A DNA stretch of 13,081 nt. It comes from Bacteroidota bacterium (GTDB lineage Bacteria > Bacteroidota > Bacteroidia > Chitinophagales > Chitinophagaceae). The notes under the pieces were generated by a model. The model saw only the letters and a program-made list of their open reading frames with translations. It did not search any database and was not told the origin of the DNA. Below, piece by piece: positions 1 through 7,137 of the stretch. Position 1 is the stretch's first letter. Each line of letters begins with the position of its first letter. Location of the stretch: NCBI GenBank assembly GCA_023426425.1, contig JAFAAT010000312.1, positions 1 to 13,081 of the forward strand, given 5' to 3'. The translations under genes and the position numbers were made by a program.

Positions 1-2
1 AC

Positions 3-1904
3 TATGTCCTCGGTAGGATCACAGAGCCCGGCAACCAAACAGATTACATCCTCTATTCAGACAAGAATCTCCCTCCTCCCCAGGGAACTGTCTGCTCCAC
101 CGTCGAACCTCTCGGCTATACGGAGAAGGTCCGCTCCTACCTCGCAGAAGGCGCCGCACAAAAAACTTCCAGCACAAAATGTGTCCGCGTCTTCCTCGAG
201 TGCGACTATGCCCTTTATCAAAACAAAGGCAGCAACGTAACCAACACTACCAATTTCATCACAGCTGCTTTCAACAATGTCGCCACGCTCTACAACAATG
301 AGCAAATCACCACTACTGTTTCCCAGGTTCATGTGTGGACGACCCAGGACAGCTATCCCACAAATAGCAGTAGCTCCGCTTTGAATTCTTTCAAAGCAAC
401 TCGCACTAGTTTCAATGGCGATCTTGCTCACCTTGCTGCATTAGGTGGCTCCAATCTCGGCGGCATCGCCTGGGTGGATGTACTTTGCAATACTTCCTAC
501 CGCTACGCCTACAGCAATATCTACAGCAGCTATAGCACTGTCCCAACCTATTCGTGGACAATCTACGTAATGACGCATGAAATGGGTCACAACCTCGGCT
601 CTCCTCACACGCAAAGTTGCAGCTGGTCGGGTGGGGCACTCGACAATTGCTACACTACCGAAGGTGGCTGCGCTCAGGGTCCCGCACCCACAAACGGTGG
701 CACCATCATGAGCTACTGCCACCTCACTTCCTATGGCATCAACTTCAACAATGGCTTCGGCACTCAACCGGGCAATCTTATCCGCAATCGTGTAAATGCT
801 GCAAGTTGTCTCAGCACCTGTGGTAGCCAGGGCTGCAACCAACCCAACAATCTTACGTTGCGCATTGTCGTCGATAACTATCCCAGTGAAACTACCTGGA
901 ACCTGAAGAACAGCAGCAACACCATCGTAGCTTCCGGCGGGCCTTACACAGGCACTCCCAGCGGCACCACTACCAACGTACCCATCTGCGTCGCTAACGG
1001 TTGCTACACGCTCACTTTCCTCGATTCTTATGGAGATGGCATCTGTTGCTCCTATGGCAATGGCTCTTACACGCTCATCAACAATGCAAACAGCAGCACC
1101 ATCGTCAGCGGCGGCCAGTTTGCCTCCCAGGACGTGAAAACATTCTGTCTCAATCCTGTCGTCCAGTATTGCGGCTCCTCCGGCTCCAACACTTCCTATG
1201 AATACGTCAACCGAGTCCAACTCAATACCATCAACAATCTCAGCAGCAACAACAACGGCTATGGCAACTTCACTGGCTTGTCCACAACGCTCATCCCGGG
1301 TAGCAGTTACTCTGCTACGCTCACGCCCGGCTTCTCCGGCAGTGCCTACTCAGAACATTGGCGCGTCTGGATCGACTACAACCGCGACGGCGACTTCACC
1401 GATGCCGGCGAACAGGTCCTCGCTCTCTCAGGCTCTTCTGCTGTCACCGGAAATTTCACCGTCCCTTCAGGCCTGACCGGCACAACCCGGATGCGCGTTA
1501 GCATGAAGTTCGGCTCCGGCGCCACACCCTGCGAGGCATTTAGCTACGGCGAGGTTGAAGACTACTCCGTAGTCCTTGGAAGCCCGACACCCGGCGCCAC
1601 ACCCACTCCCAACGGACCGGCTCTCAGCTTCACCATGCAGGAAAGAGCCACCACAGGCTTCGCACTCTATCCCAATCCTGCCTCAGAAACAATCCGCATC
1701 AGTTGGAGCGCAGACGCAACTTCAGATTCAAGACTTCTGATAACCGACCTGCTTGGCAGAAAAATCATCGATCAACCCGTCTCCGGCCGGGCTGGTCTCA
1801 ACGACCTCGAATTCTCTGTAAAAGATCTTGCTCCCGGCAATTATCTGCTATACCTAAACACCGGTACCATACAGTATAAAGAAAAACTACTCATCCAGCG
1901 GTAG
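3..1904 (+). CDS. Secreted reprolysin-like zinc metalloprotease with T9SS sorting domain (5' end missing)
   Basis: The frame is open from base 3 with no stop, so the gene starts outside the window; 633 residues are visible. Numbering from base 3, residues 1-50 look like the end of a propeptide. The catalytic domain follows, with a first strand near KCVRVFLECDYALYQ and the zinc motif HEMGHNLGSPH at 192-202: three His ligands plus the catalytic Glu193, the extended metzincin form. The Met-turn is TIMSYCH, Met at 236. Residues 284-383 form a Cys-containing beta module (DNYPSE, DSYGDGICC). A GEVED-type domain spans about 387-525 (WIDYNRDGDF, YGEVEDY), then a Thr/Pro linker. Residues 553-633 are a type A T9SS sorting domain (LYPNPA, GNYLLYL, final KLLIQR). 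It is probably exported by Sec, then T9SS, and attached or released outside to degrade protein. The Met at 333 lies inside the catalytic domain and is not the start. Codons are strikingly C-ending compared with the protease at 3821. Substrate unknown. Confidence 0.9.
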   Translation, partial: YVLGRITEPGNQTDYILYSDKNLPPPQGTVCSTVEPLGYTEKVRSYLAEGAAQKTSSTKCVRVFLECDYALYQNKGSNVTNTTNFITAAFNNVATLYNNEQITTTVSQVHVWTTQDSYPTNSSSSALNSFKATRTSFNGDLAHLAALGGSNLGGIAWVDVLCNTSYRYAYSNIYSSYSTVPTYSWTIYVMTHEMGHNLGSPHTQSCSWSGGALDNCYTTEGGCAQGPAPTNGGTIMSYCHLTSYGINFNNGFGTQPGNLIRNRVNAASCLSTCGSQGCNQPNNLTLRIVVDNYPSETTWNLKNSSNTIVASGGPYTGTPSGTTTNVPICVANGCYTLTFLDSYGDGICCSYGNGSYTLINNANSSTIVSGGQFASQDVKTFCLNPVVQYCGSSGSNTSYEYVNRVQLNTINNLSSNNNGYGNFTGLSTTLIPGSSYSATLTPGFSGSAYSEHWRVWIDYNRDGDFTDAGEQVLALSGSSAVTGNFTVPSGLTGTTRMRVSMKFGSGATPCEAFSYGEVEDYSVVLGSPTPGATPTPNGPALSFTMQERATTGFALYPNPASETIRISWSADATSDSRLLITDLLGRKIIDQPVSGRAGLNDLEFSVKDLAPGNYLLYLNTGTIQYKEKLLIQR

Positions 1905-1926
1905 AGAATTTTTATACAACAAGTAC

Positions 1927-1957
1927 CAAGGGCTGCCATAAACAACGGCAGCCCTTG
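1927..1957 (+). terminator. Hairpin after the metalloprotease gene, probable terminator
   Basis: An 11-bp perfect stem (CAAGGGCTGCC at 1927-1937 with GGCAGCCCTTG at 1947-1957) encloses a 9-nt loop, 22 bases after the stop codon. The tail (ATTAGTCTTCATGTTTTC) is only moderately T-rich, so termination may be incomplete. Position and stem strength make it the likely end of the protease transcript. Confidence 0.65.
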
Positions 1958-2005
1958 ATTAGTCTTCATGTTTTCTAAACCTGCTTCCCTTCTGCTATGT
2001 CCCGA

Positions 2006-2215
2006 TTTGCTCCTTCTCACGCACGACTCTGCGGCTCTCCGTGTACCCTCTGTTGCCCTCTGTGTAACTGGCTGCTCGCGCGGCACCAGTCACCGGAGCA
2101 CTTACCAAGTCACAGTTTTCCTTTCTCCCGCTGGCTCTGTGACTCTCAGTGCCCCCTCTGTTGCCCTCTGTGTAACTAGCTACTCGCGCCGGCACTGCTC
2201 ACCGAAGTATTTACC
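2006..2215. repeat. Two direct ~100-bp repeats, non-coding interspersed type
   Basis: Copy 1 is about 2006-2106 and copy 2 about 2116-2215. Both run through a T/C-rich lead, a gactct/ggctct stretch, the shared core CCCTCTGTTGCCCTCTGTGT (2046-2065 and 2154-2173) followed by AACT, then GCTnCTCGCG, CACCGnAG and a final TTACC. By eye they match at roughly three quarters or more of positions, with small indels. Reading frames through the repeat exist on both strands (for example 1968-2246), but they are repeat-encoded, low in complexity and lack family features, so I treat the region as non-coding. Repeats carrying this ACAGAGGGCAACAGAGGG core (reverse strand) recur in intergenic regions of Bacteroidota genomes; that statement is from memory. 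Function unknown. Confidence 0.75.
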
Positions 2216-2240
2216 CAAATACCTATTATTAAAAGTTCGC

Positions 2241-2280
2241 AATTGACAATTGACAATTGACAAATGACAATTGACAATTA
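2241..2280. repeat. Tandem heptamer array, unit AATTGAC
   Basis: Five consecutive 7-nt units start at 2241, 2248, 2255, 2262 and 2269; the fourth carries one substitution (AAATGAC), and a partial sixth unit ends near 2280. AATT inside each unit is self-complementary, so units overlap CAATTG palindromes. The array starts 25 bases after the second ~100-bp repeat, so the two repeat types may form one composite element. Heptamer arrays of this kind expand and contract by slippage. I see no adjacent gene that they would obviously control; the next start codon is about 270 bases downstream. Confidence 0.9.
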
Positions 2281-2481
2281 ACACCAGACACACTCCTGAC
2301 TAATTTCTTAGCCACTTCTTAGTGACTTCGGACGCGTAATAGCTCCAAACTGGCGCTATAATATGGCTATACCACCGTTTTACCATGGATATTCGGATCC
2401 GTTCTAATATGTGGCTTGGCTTTCTTTCCTGCCCGCCCAGCTCAGCTATAAGATTTTTCTATAGCCTATAGATATTTTCAA
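2281..2481. other. Gene-free spacer upstream of the hypothetical gene
   Basis: No convincing gene is seen on either strand. The stretch is mixed in composition. It holds a small inverted repeat, CACTTCTTAGTG near 2311, and a cluster of CTATA/TATAG words at 2446-2471 (CTATAAGATTTTTCTATAG, then CCTATAG) just before the promoter. The latter could be an operator, but the arms are only 5 bp. Confidence 0.4.
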
Positions 2482-2514
2482 TTTGACAAGCCCCTATCTC
2501 ATTTTGTATCTTTA
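2482..2514 (+). promoter_or_regulatory. Bacteroidota-type promoter for the hypothetical gene
   Basis: TTTG at 2482-2485 (-33 element) is followed after 21 bases by TATCTTTA at 2507-2514, one base off the TAnnTTTG -7 consensus. Transcription would start near 2520 and leave a leader of about 30 bases with an A-rich start region and no Shine-Dalgarno sequence. Confidence 0.5.
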
Positions 2515-2552
2515 TTTCGATACTATTTGTATAACCTTTAAAACTTATCAAC

Positions 2553-3539
2553 ATGGCAAAATTAACTTCACCCCTCAAAATGACGGGTAGTATCGACACG
2601 CTAACTTTCAGTGTCAATCAGAACGGCCGCTGTACTGTACGCAAAAGACGTGCATCTACAAAGTACGCCTTCGACAACAGCCCAAGGTATGAACGCAGTC
2701 GCCAGATCGTTTCAGAATTCAAACGGTGCTCGCGACTCGCTCGGGCTGTACGCTCCGGAATGATCGAGGATATGATGATCTACCATTCTGACACAGACTA
2801 CTTCAACCGTCTGGTAAAGATGATGCGCCTCATCACTGAGACAGCCCCTGGCACACATGGATCCCGTAATCCCTTTGAAGGTAACATGCATCTGCTCCTC
2901 GACTTTTGCTTCAACAAGGATAAATCGCTTAACGAAGCCTTGCAAACTGAGGTCCGCACCCAAATTGACGCCGCTTCAGGAAAGGTCCGTGTCAGCCTGG
3001 ATCGGTTCATCCCCTTCACCGCCATAAAAGCGCCAGCCAAAGCCCGGAAGTTTCAGGTTGTCGTCAACGCCTTCAGGGTATTTCATATTCCAGGGTTAGA
3101 AGAGTTTCGTACAGACAGAGCAAACCAGGAGGTGTCCTATGTCATCCCAATCGACAGCATCGACCCTCAGGAGCTTAGCTTCGAGTTCAATATCCGTAAC
3201 CCGGAGAAGGGATATATAATGGTTACAGTTGGCATCCTGTTCTTCGAGGACTTCCGCGGACTTCCTAAACTTATAAGAGGCGGCGCCATGAACATTGTTG
3301 CACTGGAAAACATTTCCAGGGCCGACTCGCCCATGTCCGCGGCTGAACGCCTCGAAGAGTGTCGCCAGCGTCTCGAAACCGCACTGGAGAAAAAGCTTCG
3401 TAAGCACTTTCCTTCTCCTGCCAGCGGGAGTACCATACTTAACCCGCTTCCAACCTACTTCGACCAGCGCACTGCCTTGTTCCGGCAATTGTGGTATGAA
3501 GAAGTAGTCAAAGCCCGGGGTGGTCCTGACGCTAAGTAG
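2553..3539 (+). CDS. Conserved hypothetical protein of a Bacteroidota family
   Basis: This 328-residue protein has no signal peptide or membrane segment and looks cytoplasmic. Residues 1-30 (MAKLTSPLKMTGSIDTLTF, then NGRCTVRKR) and a following basic region (PRYERSRQIVSEFKRCSRLARAVR, 44-67 in pieces) resemble the start of a family of uncharacterised 250-330 residue proteins that recur in Bacteroidota genomes; a SRNPFEGNMHLLLDFCFN-like stretch at 104-121 also fits. This likeness is from memory. The middle is predicted beta-rich by eye, and residues 283-310 (AERLEECRQRLETALEKKLRK) look like a charged helix, possibly a short coiled coil. It has its own promoter, follows repeat DNA and has no operon partner. 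The ATG at 2553 is the first in frame and fits the promoter. Function unknown; I cannot link it to phage, toxin or transport systems on sequence alone. Confidence 0.8.
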   Translation: MAKLTSPLKMTGSIDTLTFSVNQNGRCTVRKRRASTKYAFDNSPRYERSRQIVSEFKRCSRLARAVRSGMIEDMMIYHSDTDYFNRLVKMMRLITETAPGTHGSRNPFEGNMHLLLDFCFNKDKSLNEALQTEVRTQIDAASGKVRVSLDRFIPFTAIKAPAKARKFQVVVNAFRVFHIPGLEEFRTDRANQEVSYVIPIDSIDPQELSFEFNIRNPEKGYIMVTVGILFFEDFRGLPKLIRGGAMNIVALENISRADSPMSAAERLEECRQRLETALEKKLRKHFPSPASGSTILNPLPTYFDQRTALFRQLWYEEVVKARGGPDAK

Positions 3540-3749
3540 AGTCTTTTTGGCGCCCCTACTACTTCAGGCGCTTTCCAAAGTCTTTGGACACCATTTGGTC
3601 GATCAACAGGTATGCTATGTCAGGTCTTGCCCTGAAACGCATGCCTGTATCGTCGTGTCCAGTACGCTCCAGAGGTATTTTTTGTCACTGTAAAGTAAGC
3701 TGAAACCCTTGCCTAACCTGAATAAAATTAATTTATTGTGACAAATATC

Positions 3750-3782
3750 TTTAGACAGTTTTAACAGGAAGTTCTATCTTTG
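3750..3782 (+). promoter_or_regulatory. Promoter of the M43-like protease gene
   Basis: TATCTTTG at 3775-3782 matches the TAnnTTTG -7 consensus exactly. TTTAG at 3750-3754 is an imperfect -33 element, 21 bases upstream counting from TTTA. A second TATCTTTA at 3746-3753 could be a weaker upstream start. The predicted leader is about 30 bases, very A/T-rich, and ends ACAAACAATAAAA before the ATG, the usual A-rich Bacteroidota start context. The rest of 3540-3745 holds no gene that I can support. Confidence 0.6.
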
Positions 3783-3820
3783 GGATTGACTACTTTTAAA
3801 TTTTTTTACAAACAATAAAA

Positions 3821-6800
3821 ATGGTGAAAAAAGCACTTTTACTATTGACAGCCTCGGCCTGTTTCTTCGGAACGGCCAAGGCGCAGTTTCGCTGCTATAC
3901 CGACGAGGTGCATCAGCAACTCATGCAGGCACATCCGGAGATAGCGCAAACTCAGGAACAGCTGAAAGAGCAAATCAAGACGCAGATCCTGAGTAGAAGC
4001 TTAGGAAACTTCAAAACCACCAATTTCAACGATACGATGTACGTGCCTTTGGTGTTTCATATCGTGCACGACTATGGGCAGGAGTATGTGACCGATACAG
4101 CCATTTATCAGGCAGTTAGAGAGATTAACGAAATGTTTAATAGTATCGACCCCGATACTGTGGGTGCACCAGGAACCGCGGGCGCCGGAATCATCCTGCC
4201 ATACAGACGCAATATTCCTGGAACGAACAAAACCTATCGAGCACAGTCGCGAATTATCTTTAAACTCGCTACGAAAGATCCTCAGGGTAATCCTACTCAT
4301 GGGATTACACGTCGCCGGTCTTACCAGACCTATTTGGCTGGCGATCAGGCAAAATATGATATTTGGCCGACTCAATCCTATATGAATATCTGGATTATTC
4401 GTGCCTTCGACAGTGATCATACAGGTGCTGCAGCTTACGCATATAAGCCTTCAGCGGCGCAGTCCCGGCCTTGGACTGATGGGGTTATAGGTACTCTTCA
4501 GAATAATTATATCAATTATGATAATACTCTGGCGCATGAGTTAGGGCATTCACTAAACCTGGATCATACCTGGGGTGGTACTAACCAGCCTGGCGTAGAT
4601 TGTGGTGATGATGGAATTGATGACACTCCTCCAACTTACGGCCATCCACCCAACAGTGGTAATTGTAGCCAAGGTAACTTATTCGATACTCGTTGTGTTT
4701 ATTTTAATGCTGATTCCATCGGGAAGATCAATTTAGATGGACTTACTGATATTACCAGCACGCTGGTAGGGGAGGGTATTCGTTTCAATGCACTAAATAA
4801 GATTCACCTCGATTCTGTGTATTTCTACCCAACTGTAGTAAATCAACCCTACCAAATCGTCCTGAAACGTGGAAACGCAGTTGTTGGTACTCATAATGGT
4901 ACAACGATTGATAATAAAGTAACAAGGACTAAAATCAAGAGAGATACTATCACTTATCTGCAGAACTTCGCAACTGCGGATATGCTGACTAATACAGGTA
5001 TCAAGTTCTTAACCTACGATAGTCTTACAATCAAGTCCGTGTATTTCAATCCGGTTGACAGTGGAGAAGCCTACGAAATTGTCCTTAAACGCAATGGCAC
5101 TGTGATTGATAACTATGCAGGAATTACCTGGAAAGACCCAGCCAACAATGCGAACTGGACACTCGCTCCTGTTGATTTCACCATTCCTTTCACAAGCGTG
5201 GCAGACACGTATAGCATCGAATTTGGTGTCAACCCCGGTGTGTACAGGGATACTTTATTCAATGCCTCTGTCGATACACTTTATCCGAGCATGAGGTTTG
5301 CGTCGGACATGTCAAATTCAAAGTATAACTACTTCTTCCAATGGACTGTTGAAACCTACGATTACAAGCAGGTTGCACGTCTTGGCTTTATAATGGAAGA
5401 AAATACCGACTATTCGTTAGAATTTTCCTTAAACCCGGGCGCTAAGCGCGATCTGGGATCAACACCTACAGCCCAAAGATTCCTCTTTGATGCTATTCAG
5501 TTAACTAAAGATACTACAGGTCCATACTATAATTTCTTTTATAATTGGCATTTCAGACACGGAGATTATTATAAAACGTATTCCGCTGCAGAATGGAATG
5601 ATTTATTCTGGACTCCTGGTGATTCTTTGGCCACTGTTCCTCGTCGCGTAAACTACCCCGATACAGTAAATTCTCAGAACGTAATGGATTATACCTATTG
5701 TTCCAGAATGTTTACCTATCTGCAAGCTGTGCATATGCGCGAAGCATTAAATAATACTACTGCAAACAGGAACCAGTTGATCACTCCGGAGAATCTCGCA
5801 ATTACAGGGGCATTGGATCCTTGGCCAGACCTCGCTCCCATTGCTGATTTCTCAGTGCCGTCAATAGGAAATATAGCTAATCGTTCACATACTGGCTTCA
5901 TCTGTCCAGGCCAACAGGTATTATTTACAAATCGTTCGTGGAATGATACCGTTACCAGTGTTAATTGGACGTTTTCGAATGGTGCGGATGTTCCGAGTTC
6001 TAGTAGTATGACTACAGTCAATAACAAGTTTTCTCAGCCAGGTTGGGTAACTGTTTCACTGGAGGCCACCAGCAACGCAGGTTCTTCTACTACAACTAAG
6101 AGCAATCTGATATACGTTGCAGACGGTGACAATGTTGTTGATCCTACTAATTATGTTCAGGATTTCAACCCATCCGGTGATCTCGACAAGTATCCTCTGT
6201 TCAACTATTATGAAAATGAGACCAAATGGGAGGTAATCAACCACGCGGGTATGTATGATAATACTTCAATCAAGTATAATAACTACGATCTCCGTGAATG
6301 GCCAAACTCACTTATCGGAACTCCACGTGCTGATTACGATGATTTCTTCACCCCCGCTTTTGATCTTACTAAGCTTGGTGGCCAGGGCGAAAAGAAATAC
6401 CTCAACTTCTTCACGGCTGGTGCTTACAGAACTAACGTTGTAAGCAATATGAATGATACACTTGAAATTGCATACAGCGGCAACTGTAATACTTGGACTG
6501 TTCTGAAAAGGATGACTAGGCTGGAAATAGCCAACAACGGTCTACGCACTGAAAACTTTACTCCTTCAGGATTCTGGGAGTGGAAAGGACAAAGCATAGA
6601 TGTAACCAACATTTCAGGACCGTCTGCACAAAGAGTTTACTTCCGATTCCGCTACAAACCAGGTGTGAATGTGAGTAAGCAAAACTTTGCAGAATACCTG
6701 AAAGGTACCGGTAATAACTTCTACATCGATCGTATCCAACTTGCTAAATGGACTACTGATGTAGCTGAACTGGAGAGCAAAGAGACAGGTATCGTTCTCG

Positions 6801-7036
6801 CTCCAAACCCAACTACAGGAAGCACTAACATCATCGTGAAAGATGCTAAGAGTGCTACCGCTCAGGTTCAGGTTACTGATATCACTGGTAAAGTGGTTTA
6901 CGTGCTCGAAACTAAACTGAACCAGAACATGACCAGCATCGAAATTCCTGAGAATGTAATTGCTGTGAAAGGTATCTACCTCGTACAGGTAACTACTGGT
7001 ACAACTAAGTTTACTGAGAAACTGGTGGTTTATTAA
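3821..7036 (+). CDS. Secreted M43-like (cytophagalysin/pappalysin type) metalloprotease, T9SS cargo, with interrupted catalytic domain
   Basis: 1071 residues. Residues 1-22 are a signal peptide (MVKKALLLLTASACFFGTAKAQ). A propeptide follows (CYTDEVHQQL, Cys25), then the catalytic domain from about residue 70. The zinc motif HELGHSLNLDH is at 239-249, with Asn246 where metzincins usually have Gly; Asn or Ser there is known in M43 relatives. HTWGGTNQPG and DCGDDGIDDTPPTYG follow, as in Bacteroidota M43 enzymes. The Met-turn NVMDYTYC (Met622) and MFTYLQAVHM come 373 residues after His249, whereas about 50-70 is usual, so roughly 300 residues are inserted. The insert holds repeated beta modules (see the repeat entry). 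After it come a PKD-like domain (about 673-766), a jelly-roll-like domain (about 780-985, NYVQDFNP to FYIDRIQLAKW) and a T9SS type A sorting domain (about 990-1071, LAPNPTTGST to KLVVY). It likely cleaves extracellular proteins. It stands alone between its own promoter and a terminator. All catalytic residues are present, so activity is plausible. Confidence 0.92.
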   Translation: MVKKALLLLTASACFFGTAKAQFRCYTDEVHQQLMQAHPEIAQTQEQLKEQIKTQILSRSLGNFKTTNFNDTMYVPLVFHIVHDYGQEYVTDTAIYQAVREINEMFNSIDPDTVGAPGTAGAGIILPYRRNIPGTNKTYRAQSRIIFKLATKDPQGNPTHGITRRRSYQTYLAGDQAKYDIWPTQSYMNIWIIRAFDSDHTGAAAYAYKPSAAQSRPWTDGVIGTLQNNYINYDNTLAHELGHSLNLDHTWGGTNQPGVDCGDDGIDDTPPTYGHPPNSGNCSQGNLFDTRCVYFNADSIGKINLDGLTDITSTLVGEGIRFNALNKIHLDSVYFYPTVVNQPYQIVLKRGNAVVGTHNGTTIDNKVTRTKIKRDTITYLQNFATADMLTNTGIKFLTYDSLTIKSVYFNPVDSGEAYEIVLKRNGTVIDNYAGITWKDPANNANWTLAPVDFTIPFTSVADTYSIEFGVNPGVYRDTLFNASVDTLYPSMRFASDMSNSKYNYFFQWTVETYDYKQVARLGFIMEENTDYSLEFSLNPGAKRDLGSTPTAQRFLFDAIQLTKDTTGPYYNFFYNWHFRHGDYYKTYSAAEWNDLFWTPGDSLATVPRRVNYPDTVNSQNVMDYTYCSRMFTYLQAVHMREALNNTTANRNQLITPENLAITGALDPWPDLAPIADFSVPSIGNIANRSHTGFICPGQQVLFTNRSWNDTVTSVNWTFSNGADVPSSSSMTTVNNKFSQPGWVTVSLEATSNAGSSTTTKSNLIYVADGDNVVDPTNYVQDFNPSGDLDKYPLFNYYENETKWEVINHAGMYDNTSIKYNNYDLREWPNSLIGTPRADYDDFFTPAFDLTKLGGQGEKKYLNFFTAGAYRTNVVSNMNDTLEIAYSGNCNTWTVLKRMTRLEIANNGLRTENFTPSGFWEWKGQSIDVTNISGPSAQRVYFRFRYKPGVNVSKQNFAEYLKGTGNNFYIDRIQLAKWTTDVAELESKETGIVLAPNPTTGSTNIIVKDAKSATAQVQVTDITGKVVYVLETKLNQNMTSIEIPENVIAVKGIYLVQVTTGTTKFTEKLVVY
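4775..5584 (+). repeat. Duplicated beta modules inserted between zinc motif and Met-turn of the M43-like protease
   Basis: At protein level, GIRFNALNKIHLDSVYFYP..YQIVLKRGN (from residue 319) matches GIKFLTYDSLTIKSVYFNP..YEIVLKRNG (from 393). Likewise YSIEFGVNPGVYRD (from 464) followed by YNYFFQW (502-508) matches YSLEFSLNPGAKRD (from 531) followed by YNFFYNW (570-576). The order is A, A', B, B'. A'+B together resemble a complete domain seen as a stand-alone unit in other T9SS-exported proteins (SVxVYP ... IxL ... YxL ... YxYFFxW pattern, from memory). Two readings fit: one copy nested inside another, A(A'B)B', or tandem duplication with loss of halves. Confidence 0.7.
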
Positions 7037-7057
7037 TAGCCGGTTTTCAATACAGAT

Positions 7058-7085
7058 AACGCCCCGCAGCCGCGGGGCGTTTTTT
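7058..7085 (+). terminator. Strong intrinsic terminator of the M43-like protease gene
   Basis: AACGCCCCGC (7058-7067) pairs perfectly with GCGGGGCGTT (7072-7081) around a 4-base loop, followed directly by TTTT and an A/T run. It lies 22 bases past the stop codon and separates the protease from ftsE. Confidence 0.93.
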
Positions 7086-7109
7086 ATTCCCACTAAAAGA
7101 ATATCCTGT

Positions 7110-7117
7110 TATATTTG
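7110..7117 (+). promoter_or_regulatory. Probable -7 element of the ftsE promoter
   Basis: TATATTTG fits TAnnTTTG exactly. The expected -33 position falls at the T-tract of the preceding terminator and has no clear TTTG. Transcription from here would start about 7124, leaving a leader of only about 14 bases (ending CTCCTCCGCAG) before the ATG at 7138. Confidence 0.5.
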
Positions 7118-7137
7118 TTCAAAATCCTCCTCCGCAG

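Noticed and set aside
441..1220. 259-codon open frame on the minus strand inside the first metalloprotease
   Set aside because: It lies wholly antisense to a protein with clear catalytic and sorting motifs, and its translation is low-complexity Ala/Val/Ile without family features.
1968..2246. Open frames on both strands over the ~100-bp repeats (also 1841-2086, 1995-2195)
   Set aside because: The translations simply repeat the DNA repeat (SVALCVT-type strings). They have no start context, promoter or conserved domain, so they are repeat artefacts.
2446..2471. CTATA/TATAG inverted words as an operator
   Set aside because: The arms are 5 bp in an A/T-rich stretch and could occur by chance; mentioned only in the spacer entry.
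3543..3580. Imperfect hairpin after the hypothetical gene (GCGCC 3550-3554 with GGCGC 3567-3571, CTTT/AAAG outside)
   Set aside because: The stem is short and interrupted, competing pairings exist, and no T-tract follows; too weak to call a terminator.
6614..7093. 159-codon minus-strand frame over the end of the M43-like protease
   Set aside because: It is antisense to the T9SS sorting domain and runs through the terminator hairpin, with no recognisable protein features.
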